A DNA stretch of 64,000 nt, taken from NCBI RefSeq assembly GCF_964340395.1, contig NC_135563.1, positions 5,743,922-5,807,921 on the forward strand. Reading direction: 5' to 3'. Shown here piece by piece: positions 20,887 through 32,700 of the stretch. The first letter of the stretch is position 1; the number at the start of each line of letters is the position of its first letter. The translations under genes were made by a program, and so were the position numbers. The notes under the pieces are model-generated. The model was not told the origin of the DNA. It worked only from the letters and a program-made list of their open reading frames with translations, and did not search any database. This DNA is from Glandiceps talaboti (taxonomy: Eukaryota > Hemichordata > Enteropneusta > Spengelidae).

Positions 20887-22314
20887 GTACATACATACAT
20901 ACATACATACATACATACATACATACATACATACATACATACATACATACATACATACCTCGTGGATAGAATAAACAGAATCCGCGAAATCTCGCGTTGA
21001 TGTAAAACATCTACCAAAACGTCACCAGTGACAACGTTCGATTGTGACGTTCCATATATTACGTGTAAGCGATGTATTGTTTCTGCTATCGCTTGGCGTG
21101 CAGCACTTTGGTCTTCAAAATATCATTTGCTGTACTCTGACAAAATGAAGTTTGCACCTATAGTTCGGATGGTGAAGTTTTGCATATATATTATGTACTT
21201 ATTCGTGATTACGCTACCTCCGTTTGAATTATGCTTCTTTCTTGTAGATGAATTGATTTACTACAGCAAGTGTTTCATGAAATATATGATGACGGGTCGG
21301 CCATTCCCAGTTATCAGCTTTCCAACAATCTGGATTCCACATTTCTTGACAAAATGGAACTGGAGCCGACTTGAGATTATGCCATGGATTGCGACCCGTG
21401 TTACCTCGAGTAATGGAATAGGTACAGAGATTTGGAGAAATGTTTACTCCCCGGAATGCTTGACGAGTTGCCCAGAGCGTTTATGGTGGGTTAGTCTACC
21501 CGTTGTGGATCAACAGTTTTCCCGGATGGACAAAGTCAACACTTTCTCCTTGTAAGATCAGACTGTTCTTTGTCGATGTTATCAACAGTGTAATGTATAA
21601 AGTTCATCATCTTGTCTCACCAACTTGTGATCTACGTCATCCTGGTATTCCTGATGCAGTGATGTATGGATGATGAAAACACATATACAACCTGTACCAA
21701 ACACAGCGCACGATAGTCATCAAAGGACGACAGGCATGAACGTACAGTCTCCATCCTTGCCAGAAAACAGACGACTGATGTAGAGGTGTTCGGTTGCCTG
21801 ATTGTTTTTGAGTACAGTGCTTGTAATTCTTTTTATTTCACTGTTGTTTTTGACATTAAATGGGTTCACTACAAGTTAAAGATGTATAAAGTTTAGACTC
21901 TTCTTTAATGTATATCTATGCACACGCGCACGAGTGTTTGTGTACATGCGCGTGCATGGGTGGATGTGGCTGATTCTTTTCTCTCCCCCATCTCCACAAA
22001 ATTGCTTTGATAATTTGTTTCACTCTGAGATGTGTGTTAAAGAATATAAAATTATATAGACTGGGTAGACATCCCAAATATAATACGTGTGTAGAAAGGT
22101 TCCAGTCAGGAATATAGACTCAACACCAAGAATATGAATCTGAAAAGTTTTTTTGCTTTGAAATATTAACTTTCATCACAATATTATTATTAATAGACAC
22201 AACAAATTGAAGGACTCAAATAAATTTTCCGAACTCCGACATGATACGTAGACAGGATAGCAAACATTGATTCCTGGTGATTACATCCTATTTTCTCTAT
22301 TAAAATACATTTTA
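20675..22314 (+). repeat. Array unit 5
   Basis: 1,640 bp. Microsatellite 20769-20958. Ends with the usual CTATTAAAATACATTTTA, after which sequence is unique. Confidence 0.9.
21145..21555 (+). CDS. Array ORF 5, truncated copy
   Basis: 136 codons. Matches the full copies through PERLWWVSLPVVDQQ and the segment after it, then ends in TFSL-stop. A 2-nt difference in a T run (CCTT against CCTTTT), shared with unit 2, shifts the frame before the conserved CKIRLFF segment. Confidence 0.35.
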   Translation: MKFAPIVRMVKFCIYIMYLFVITLPPFELCFFLVDELIYYSKCFMKYMMTGRPFPVISFPTIWIPHFLTKWNWSRLEIMPWIATRVTSSNGIGTEIWRNVYSPECLTSCPERLWWVSLPVVDQQFSRMDKVNTFSL

Positions 22315-22555
22315 AAATCTGCATTAACTGCAATTGGACCATTTTTTCTTCAAACTGTTTGTTAGATATAATGATGGACTTCTCAATATTGTACAAAATG
22401 AGATGAATCGAATGAAAGTCAACTAAACTGGCGCCAAAGGAAAGCAAACTAAACTGTCGACAGATTCAAAACCAAGCTCTCACGCAAACCTTGAACCAGT
22501 CACTACACTACTTACTCTACTCCCTCCCCCATGTCCAGCATTCTGAGGAGGGAGG

Positions 22556-22677
<122 letters not shown>

Positions 22678-22890
22678 CAAAATCGATGTAATCATAATAC
22701 AATGAATACACCCTGGTGATATATTAAAATTTCAGTTTGTTTCATGAATGTTTTGCAGTACATTTGTACTTTTCCTGTTTTTGTGTTAAGTAAATGTCTG
22801 TCGTTTATGTGTATTGTAAATAGTTTCATTTATCATTTTATTATTATTACTTTTCTCACGAACCTTTCATTGAGACAATCTGTTGGTTCG

Positions 22891-22942
22891 TGAATGAATG
22901 AATGAATGAATGAATGAATGAATGAATGAATGAATGAATGAA
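22891..22942. repeat. GAAT tetranucleotide repeat
   Basis: About 12 units of GAAT. Confidence 0.95.
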
Positions 22943-23039
22943 ATGAAACAATTTATAAACCTATATTTTAATTGGTTGCAGAGGACATCCACGGTTGGTA
23001 AATCATAGCACAATCCCTCCTATTGTTCACACACAGTCT

Positions 23040-23204
23040 TTTGTCGTGTGGATAATCGCGCGGGTGGTTATGGGTATCTTGTACATCTCGCGAGATCCAA
23101 AATGGTGGTGTACGGAAGGAGGGACGTTTGAAATTGGTCTAACTTGAAAAGTTCCGTTTTCGAGATTTTTAAAGGTCATCCAAGCGGAGATTGTTATATT
23201 GAAG
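23040..23204 (+). promoter_or_regulatory. Rhotekin promoter and probable non-coding first exon
   Basis: A CpG-richer patch holds the palindromic promoter motif TCTCGCGAGA at 23086-23095 and CCAAAATGGTGGTG just after it (YY1-like). A good splice donor GAAG|GTGAGT ends the probable untranslated exon at 23204. The matching acceptor CCTTTGCAG|AT is at 23671-23673, 48 nt before the rhotekin ATG. The exact transcription start is not visible. Confidence 0.6.
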
Positions 23205-23721
23205 GTGAGTTGCAAAGTGTAAATAGTGGGTCGATCACTAATGTATAACCCGTTGGGACAGTCACTGTCAGTTATTTGTTTTCTGGTACACCGTGCACCC
23301 GTACATGGAAATTGTACCTGAGTGAGAGCGACGGAAACCGCTACAGTCATGACAGTTTAATACCCTCGAATCAATCTGTATGACACTATGAGTTTGAAAA
23401 AAATGTATTTAAGTTTACTATACGTCATTTAAAAATAATATCATACAGATTGATTCGAGTGCATATGACAGTTACTGTTGAGGCATATGATGTATCCATT
23501 ACATAATCATGATTTTGTTGAGGATGAATTGATTATTATGCAAATCAATAGAATTCTTGTCGAAAAAAAATTGCAATACTATCATAAATGTACAGAGTTA
23601 TAGAAAAGGAAATGTAAAGTAAACATTTGAATTTTTTAACGTTTTGAATCTTGTTCATTTTACTCCTTTGCAGATATTTTTTTTTTTTTTTAAACTAGAA
23701 CTTAGAAGTTGTTCTTTAGCC

Positions 23722-23736
23722 ATGGGTAAAAGAAAG
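23722..23736 (+). CDS. RTKN2: Rhotekin coding exon 1
   Basis: ATG in good context (GCCATGG), encoding MGKRK. Donor AAG|GTGAGT. The exon probably starts at 23674. Confidence 0.7.
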
Positions 23737-26700
23737 GTGAGTTTTAGTAATGTCTTTCTACATTTATTCAAAAATGATTAGAAATTTCATGCAGAAAAAT
23801 TTCTGAATGTTTTGTTTCTTTTGCAAACACATGAAATGTTGAAAACTTCTATATATGTATATGACAGATATAAATTTTCAATGTTTACAGAAATTAAAGT
23901 GGCCATATGGATGAGAATTTGGTATTTATTTTGGATTTTTATTTGATAAAACACCTTCACCATGTTTTTGTACTTGGAAATATAATGTGAAATAACATAT
24001 ACCTAGTCCATGTTCACATCTCAATAAATGGCAAAACTTTAAACAATGTGTAAAATGTTTGTTATTGTACGTACAATAACAAACTTTTTACACTTTGTGC
24101 ATCTTTTTGCAATGTATTGAGTTATGAACACAGACTTGGTATATGTTATTTTGCATTATTTTTTCATGTAGAAAAACATGGTGAAGCTGTTTTATCAAAT
24201 AAAAATCCAAAATAAATACCAAATTCTCATCCATATGGCCACTTTAAGTGAACAGCATGTAAGGAAAAACATAAAGGCTATAGACATTTGCTTCCAGTTC
24301 GTATACCGTACAGTATCGTTACATTTACAACTCTACTCCTTTAGTTAGAAACCACATTGGCATCCAGACTAACACTTGAAAGAAGACTTTTCATTTTACA
24401 TGAGTGTGAATCTTTTTTTTTTGTCTCTAAATAGTACCAATGTTTTATCAACCCTCATTAAAGCAATTAATATGTTATCTTAATATTCTTATTTTTAGGG
24501 CAGTGACATGCAGGGAGGAGGCAGAAGGCCAAAAATGCGTGGAAAGTTGCCACAGCTTATTGAACAGGTCTGTATAAAAATGAACCAATGAAAACTTTTT
24601 TTATACCAGATTTACCTTAAACTAAAAAAGTAAAAAAAAGAAAGAAAAAAAAAAGATTGTTTCCGATAACATATGCTTCAGAAAATAGGGTAGGTAGGTA
24701 GGTTGGGATTTTATTTTGTTACATTTTTTTCATGCTTACTTTGACCCAAAGACAAGGTACTTGTTGGTCACAATACTTCCGCAATAGTTGATGAGGTGTA
24801 AAAAAAGTAAATGAAGATAATTATGAGATTCAGAAGTACATGAACACAATATGCAGACTGTCCAGTTATATATGCTGAAAAGATGTCATTTCTCTCTGGG
24901 ATATGATTTTTTTTAAAAAAATAACTAAAGATACTTTGACAAGAAATTCTACAGGGAAATGGAAGTAAATTATCATAATTTTACCATTTTTGCATGGAAA
25001 AAATGTTTATGGTCGGTGGCTTAAACTGGGGTCAGCCAGGTTACCTGAAATACACTGTCTTTTTATTTGGCCTTAACTGGAGTGACAAGAATAGCAAATC
25101 TTCAAGTTCAAGTTATAGTTATGTATAATCTCATTCAACTTTGTTGACAGCGATTCATCCACATAATAAAATACTAAATATCAATTTATAACCAAGGACA
25201 AAAATGATAAGAAAGGACATTAGATGTTACTTGCTTTATAAATCAAGTATCCGTTCAACTACATGTATGACCTAAATAATCATGTCCATCTATATGGATG
25301 AGACTAAGCATATTCACCATGATATATATACTTTACTATCATATATCATAATGTACTAAGGCTATAAATTCAAGACCTATTTCATCCACAAAATGACATC
25401 CAGCATTTAGTCATGATGAAAAAGAACCTCAGGACATTTTTGTAAGAGTCCACAGTCCAAATGAGTATTACTATTTGTCAGTATTTTTTTTTTCAAATGT
25501 AACCATTGAATAACAGGACCCAGGTTGAAAACCGAGAATGAGTTAGTATTCAAGGCAAGGATACATGAATTACATGAACATGCATGTAAATTGCCTTTCA
25601 AGTTGCTGAACTGACATGCTCTCCCACAACTTTACACATAGGACTTTCAGTGTTTGTGATTACCCATGCATGAAGTGTTGACAGTTAAGATCTCAAATGT
25701 CAACAGCCTTTTAACTGATTACCTGTTTACAGACAAGGACAATCTCAGCAATGAAATCAGTTAATGCTGAGAATGAGAATATTGTGATTTGTAAACAGAC
25801 TATTCAACTGATGTTTAAATGACATAATTTGATGGGTTCTTTTTCAGTTGAAAGGTTATGGATAAAGGTGATTGATATGCCTGGTTGAGTTATCTAGACA
25901 GTGACAGTAGACAGTGTTTTTGTAAAGGATGATACATAGGTCAAATCTACCTAAGTTCCCAAAGTGTTTGACTGGGTTTCCCACCCTATTTGTGAGACAA
26001 GGTTTGGATATGCAATTGGACCATATCTCCTCCCAGAGTCCTTCCCCACTATCTTAACAGGGTTCCCAAACCATAGTGAAATACTGGTAATGCTGTACCT
26101 GTGGAATAGAAGGTTTGCTTCATATGTGATCACATATAGTATGATGTGTACAGCAATAGACAGACCATGGATGTATTACTTTCACCACAGACAAGAATCT
26201 ATTCTTGTCTGTGCTTTCACTAATACATGTACGACCATGGTCAGACAGTCTCAGACAGTTCCCAAACTTGAGTGTGTATTGGATGGTTGACTTTAGAATA
26301 TTGTACTATGGTCCAAGCACAATCAATTGAATGGTAGTCTAGGAATAACATTTCTGAAGTATATATTTTCAATCATGACCATAGACATGCTGGTCCCTTA
26401 GAATGTATTGTTATTCTCATTTGTTATGCAAAATCCATACTGTAAGAGAGAATACTAGTACTCAACTGTTGATAATGATAGTACACCTTCCCCTCCTTTC
26501 CACACATGCACACACACACACACACACACACACAAACAAACACACAAACAAACAAACAAACATAAAAGAATGAAAAATGAGGGCTAAAATCAAATGACAG
26601 AAAGCAGTCAACAAAATATGGCCAAAAAAGTGTTTCTGAAATGATGTGATCTGAAACAAAGTTGGCAGGATATTTTGATTGAGAATGCAACCAACTTTTG

Positions 26701-29700
26701 CTATGAAAAAATGAGAGATGATGATTTTTTAATGGGCGGATATAGACTTTAGTATTCAACTATTATGGCCGCACTTTCAGTCCAAAAGCTCCTTAACAGC
26801 ACTCCTAGTGGTGAAACTATTCAATCTTTTGTCTTTCTGACATGGCATATTTATTTATGCCTATGTAACTGTAAGAGGAATTTTTTGTGTGGAGTCCTTC
26901 ATCTCTTTAAACATACACTGTGTCTGATTGTTGTAAGTTAGTCTTGGAAAAAGACAAGCTGCACTCTTTCTTCGGAAAATTTAATACAAAAAGTGGTCAT
27001 GACAAAAACCAACAGATGGGTATTATTGGTGAACCATTTGTGTAGGAATGTCTACCCATGGAAGTATCACCATGGTCTATACCAACTTTATACAACCATA
27101 TAAAACAGCATAATGGAGTTTGTGTCTGTAGTGATATCAATTCTGCAGCTTTTGACGAGGACATGTATGTATACTATAGGTATAAATTCACTCCATTGGG
27201 AAACCATATTGCTGAGATGTAGATATTAGCTGCACCTCCATTTTGAAACCATACCCCTCGACTATGTCCTGGAAAAACCTCAACTGTGAGTTGTTGGCCG
27301 ATATTTATGTTGCTTGTGTGTAGTATAAAAACATCAGAATACCACAGACTGATACTTTGTTATGAGTACTCATTATCAGTGCCCACAATGACAAATCTGT
27401 CAGTCTATACTACCCACAACTATAATTTATAGTCTTGTGGGAACCTTACTCTGGAAGCAGGACTATAGTATTAGAATATAGGGCTAGGGTCACATTTGTA
27501 TCATTTTCACTGTGTATATACAGTGTGAGTCATGTGCTTGCCTGAGGTATAATGGACATGGCCTCAAATAAACAATAGTCCATCATATAGCACTATAGAT
27601 TTCCTGTGTGCTTATTGTATTCACTGTTTACACTTTAATGACTCACTAAAGTAACAGCCAGTCTGTCAGGTTGTACTTGTACACATTAGGGGGTGCCACA
27701 TTCTAACCATAGGTTGTGTGCCTGTACACAATGAAATGAACCAAAATGTGTTCATACCTATGCAATACAACTATGTATGATATGTACCTGAGCAAACTAT
27801 GTGTCGAGGCACTGCATGTGATGCATTTGAAATATCTATTCACTGTGATACAGCTTTTGGTTTTGTGTTGTTTTTCACCTTAAAAGTACAAGCTATCACA
27901 TTCATAGTGCCATCAGTGATAGAGGGACTGTATAGCTACCACTCGTTTTCATAAAAACATGGATCTATTATCTATAAAAGAGCCATGATAAAACCTAGTG
28001 GTCTGAGATAAAAACCATGGAGGTATACCCCTTATACCTCCATGATAAAACTATGGTACACAATAAATTCCTGATAATCTGAATTATATCCCATAAAGGT
28101 ACTATGATAAAATCTCCACAGACTTACAGTCAGTGAAAATACAGACCTTTACTAGTATGGTAGCACTACATATGCAAGATGCCTTCTCAGTAAAGGTTGG
28201 GATTATATACAACTCAGCTTGAAAGATAAAATGTTGACTATGATCATTCATGAGGATAGAAAATTACCCTGTAATACTGACATTTCACCTTCCATTACCA
28301 TGTCTGTTACAATATTGATTAATGTTTAGTACTGGCATGGCAGTGAACATATATTGATGTCAGATACCTATCCCAAGTTTCCACTTGCATGATCTATGTT
28401 TTGATAGTGACAGCCCCCCTGGTGAGCCTTTTAAGATCTCTTTTGTTATGGTGTGAAAACTAATAGCTTTATATTGGGTGATGTAATAATGCAACCCTTT
28501 GTGTGTGATCATTCAGTTCACTGCCATCACATGTGATGGATTATATTCAAAGGAATTGTAACAGTTACAGTTTATGCATTACATGTTGGAACCCTGACTC
28601 CAGAGGTGTGCACTGATAGCTGTGTGTGTGTGTGGCAGTGTTTGCAAGAAGGAAACTTGGCTGTGGTTCTAAAAAAATTCCTGACTCCTTAGACCATGGT
28701 GGTCTGAGCTTTATCAGGTCAAGGGCAGCATTGTTTTGGAAAGAACTGTGCAAACATGGATTGTAGCTACCAGGAGGAACTCTTTGATGATTTAGACTTG
28801 TATTACTTTCGCCAAATGGCCATAAGTACTCAGGTAGAGTAACACTCTGTACCAGTATCTTTCTCTCTCTTTTTTGCAGTATATTGTTCACTCTTTTTTT
28901 TTCATGTGATCAACTAGTACAAGTGTTCGAGGTAAAACTCAAACCTGCCCACTGAATGAACATGTGTCAACATTTGTTACCATGCTCCATTTCTCTTTAT
29001 CATAGATTCTACCATGCATGCATGCGTGCATCAATAACTTTCTATTTCAATGCATCTCACTTTCACATATCAGTTTATTTTGGCACCAATGTCACCAATG
29101 CTTGACATAAATACTGTGTTGGTTCAGTACTCATTGTGACATTTCTAGTTTATGTATTACAACACTTTTTTCATTTTATACGTACTTTGTTTGATTATGT
29201 TTTTGGATGATATAGTCAGTTGACCAATATTGGTATAGTCTGCTGAAATTGTACCATTTTCTTTCTGTTAATAGCATAACTATTTCAATGATATTTATAA
29301 AAAAAACAAAACAGGTTTCACTGTAATACTCTACTACTGTGTTGGTATAGGTCATACAACGTGACCTTTTCGAGTTCAATTATTGACAATTTGATGTCTG
29401 TAAGTTTACTAATACATTGTACAATACATTACAATACAATACAATACAATATAATAAAACTTTATTTAATCCTTCACAGGAAATTACACATAGATATGTT
29501 AAATTACGTCTTCTAAAACCAAAGTGTTCCAAAAATAAATCATAGACCCTCCACGTGGGTGGAGGGTCTATGAATAAATGTATGAAATACATTTGTATGT
29601 ATGGTGCAAGCAGACTTTGTTTCTGTTCATTGTGACCTTTTGGACTTCCATAAGTTCTGAATGTTTGACATTGTCAGCTTTATCATGTAGGTACCTTTGT

Positions 29701-32700
29701 TTTATCATGAATGGTTTATACCACCATAAACAAAGTTCATAGATACTTCCTATGAGCATGTTGTTATTGCCAGGAAGTAGGCAAGACTGTTCAAATTTCA
29801 GTGCCAAAATAGCTTACTTCAAGAGAGTGTGTGTAGTTTGGCTCATTGCTGTTTATCTGTAACATTGTGTACACCACAATAAATCAACATGAAATAATGG
29901 AATCACATTTATTGGTAAATTCTGATTAATTACAGGCAATAAAAGTGTACTTATCTAATTAGCTTTTATTTAATTAATTAGCTTTTATCCATCTGTGATT
30001 TACATTTTAAACCAGTCCTAGTATTGTAATATTTGTTGTAATGTTATGTTTGTCTCAGCATTGTATCTTTTTAGCATCATGTGTGTTTTGAATCGTTTGA
30101 TGTGTTACATCAATTTTATCTTTTGCTTTTACTTTTCTCTTGCATTTGCTTTGCTACATTATATTCAATTGTTGTTTTCTTTCCAATCTTTAGTTTTCAA
30201 ATTTGTTCGCCGCTTTTTATGAGTGCACGTGGAAAGCCAATTTCCAAAGTATTTTTATGCAAATGGCAATAAAGTTATATTATTGTTGTTATTAGGTATG
30301 AATCAATATATAAAGTTAAAAAAGGAATCTGGTTTGTACACTAGTCAATAGCTTTCTCTGCCAATATAAAGGGGAGGCAAAGTGTGAAAAAGTAGTGTTT
30401 CTGCTAAAAGTTTTGAGTGCCAAAATAAATATTTTCACACTCAGTTACAAAAACTATGAGTTGGGCAAAACAGGATGAATGTATGTCAGTCAATTTGTAT
30501 GTGTTGTTTGTTGTATTAATTGTGAAGGCTCAATATTTGATCTCTGTCCTATACAGGGTTAGAAAATAGTAGTCCTTCTTAGAAAATATAGTCTTTGTAT
30601 CTATAAACCTTGATTCAAAATATGACCAGTAATTTTTTTTTACCTCAAAAGGGTCAAAATAAAATTAATAAAAATAAGAGTTTTGATGACATTTCAATCT
30701 AGACACTCAGTTCACAAATTGGATCTGATAATGTGAAATTCTGACATGTTGAAATGGGTTTATTAAAAAAAATAGTAAAAGGACATTTACACAGACGTAC
30801 AAATTTTAAATCTAATGCAAATGATTGACATATAAATTCTGAAAAAAGGTCCAAAGGTCCAATGTACTCAGGAATGCTCAGCTAACTTCCGGCAACTAAG
30901 ATATAATAATGACTTTTGTCCTAAGGCTGCCTAAAGGCATTAAATTGAAATGTTACCCTTTTCCCCCAAGAGCCAGTATTTCATTATTCCTCATGTGAAA
31001 ATGCTCTTCACTGGGTTATGTTTATTTTCTTATCCTTTCAGTGCAGTTGAAATGTATGCAGTCGGTGTCTTAGTACTGAAATTTGTTTCCAATCAATTAA
31101 CTTGGTGTAGAATTAGTATATTAGAAATAGTCAATACTGAGTACAATAACACTTGTGTTTTCAGTGATTTCAATTTCAAATAAATGTAATTGGACAAATT
31201 CAATTTCCAAAAGGCTAATTAAATGAAAGTACCTGGTGTAATGCAATATATGTAGCTCTGGCCTTTGACCTGTAGGAAAAGTACAAATCGCGTTGTTCAT
31301 TTCCTGTGTGTTCAATCCAATCAAAGCTAACCTATATAAATGTACCCTTTGCACTAGTAGATTTGTACTAACATCATCTCCGTGGATCCACGCATGCTTA
31401 ATATAGATTTATCAGTTTTGTATTCAAACCTAGAATTAGATTATGATGTCGCACATTGAGGGTTCAAACCCAAAATGCAAATTGTAGATATGTCAAGTCC
31501 ATCGTGAAATCTGTCCCTTTGTGATTGGCTGATCATGTCTACTTATAATGATGCTACTGACAGCATTTAACACAGACACAGTGGGTTGTAGTAAGACTTT
31601 GTGCCTGTTTTGTGGCCAATGCTTCATTGCAGTCAAATATTGAAAGAATTAGTCTAAGCTCTTTGGGATTATTTAGACAAATGTAGTTGTGATAATAGTA
31701 CCTTACATGTATTTCAGGTGTTTGAAAGGATAATAATCTTTCTGGTAGAGTTAGTTTGGGTAACCAATACCGAGGTTATTTGTGATTACAAGTAATAGTA
31801 ATACATGCATCAGTCATGTTTTTTAACAGAATGATACCACATTTCCCACAGTGCATCATTCAAGATGGTAGTCTTTGCAAATTTCATATAATATGTATTT
31901 TTTTTTAAATATAGAAAACTGGTTAATTAATTAAGAAAGCGTCCTGCTACTTCCATTATTATTATGATTGATGCTTTATTGAGTTTGACACTATGACACG
32001 CATTCGGTCAGAAATGCAATATATGACGAAAGAAATTAGCAAAATGACTGCTCTGTAATCTCATTATTAGTCGAATGTAATTTTTAGTATACAGTAGGTT
32101 TGTAACAAACTTGTTATTTTTTTTACTCATTCCAACGAACACTGTGCGTATACAAGTGTGTTTCGTACCCAATTTGAATCAATAACTCAAGTTGTCACAG
32201 CTTACAATACATGTACATGTAATTTCATAAGATGAAATATATGCTCAAACTCAGAGGTCAAAATAATATTAGTAATTGAAATTTCTATAACATTCATAAA
32301 AAAATAAAGCCTGAAGGAAATACACATACTAAATTGTTAATAGCTATCCATAAAATGTTCATTAGCCCCAATGAGCATCGCCTGGAGGGGGCTATTATAT
32401 TGGGTTCCATCCGTGCATCTGTCTGTCCGTCGGTGTGTTCACCCTCATATTTCTGCCATGCATCAGCTGTTTTCAACAAAACCTGGCACAAAGGTAACAT
32501 GCTGTACATATATCTGAGACAGTATGTACGCCATGTTTTGCGACCAAATCAAATATGACCGAATGCCAGCCATATTTTTGTTGTTTGTGTATTTACCATC
32601 TATCTATGCCATGCGCCAACTTATTTCAACCAAACATGGCACAAAGATAACATGCTATGTGAGACTTATATGTATGCACATCACTTTGTTTTGCAACTGA

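Larger units (their letters stand above)
14176..22314. repeat. Tandem array of five 1.54-1.78 kb units
   Basis: Five direct repeats begin at the shared ATTTTATTAATTAAGCTTAC-type start: 14176, 15957, 17574, 19111 and 20675. The last ends at 22314. Layout per unit: a conserved 80-bp head, a CA/CATA(/GTAC) microsatellite block of 100-250 bp, a cluster of small hairpins, a plus-strand ORF, a 3' part with an alternating purine-pyrimidine hairpin, and a tail. Unit 1 is the most diverged. Units 2-5 look nearly identical outside the microsatellites, and most length differences are in those. Confidence 0.93.

Noticed and set aside
14182-21017. Many ORFs of [16 protein letters not shown] or HTHTHT type
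   Set aside because: Translations of CATA/CA microsatellites in the array; open only because the repeats contain no stop in those frames.
28565-28891. Minus-strand 108-codon ORF in block X
   Set aside because: No recognisable motif, no splice support, and no homologue I know; probably chance.
32294-32558. ORFs on both strands around 32334-32558 (and 36972-37196)
   Set aside because: They overlap an apparent repeat sequence in blocks B and B' and show no protein motif.
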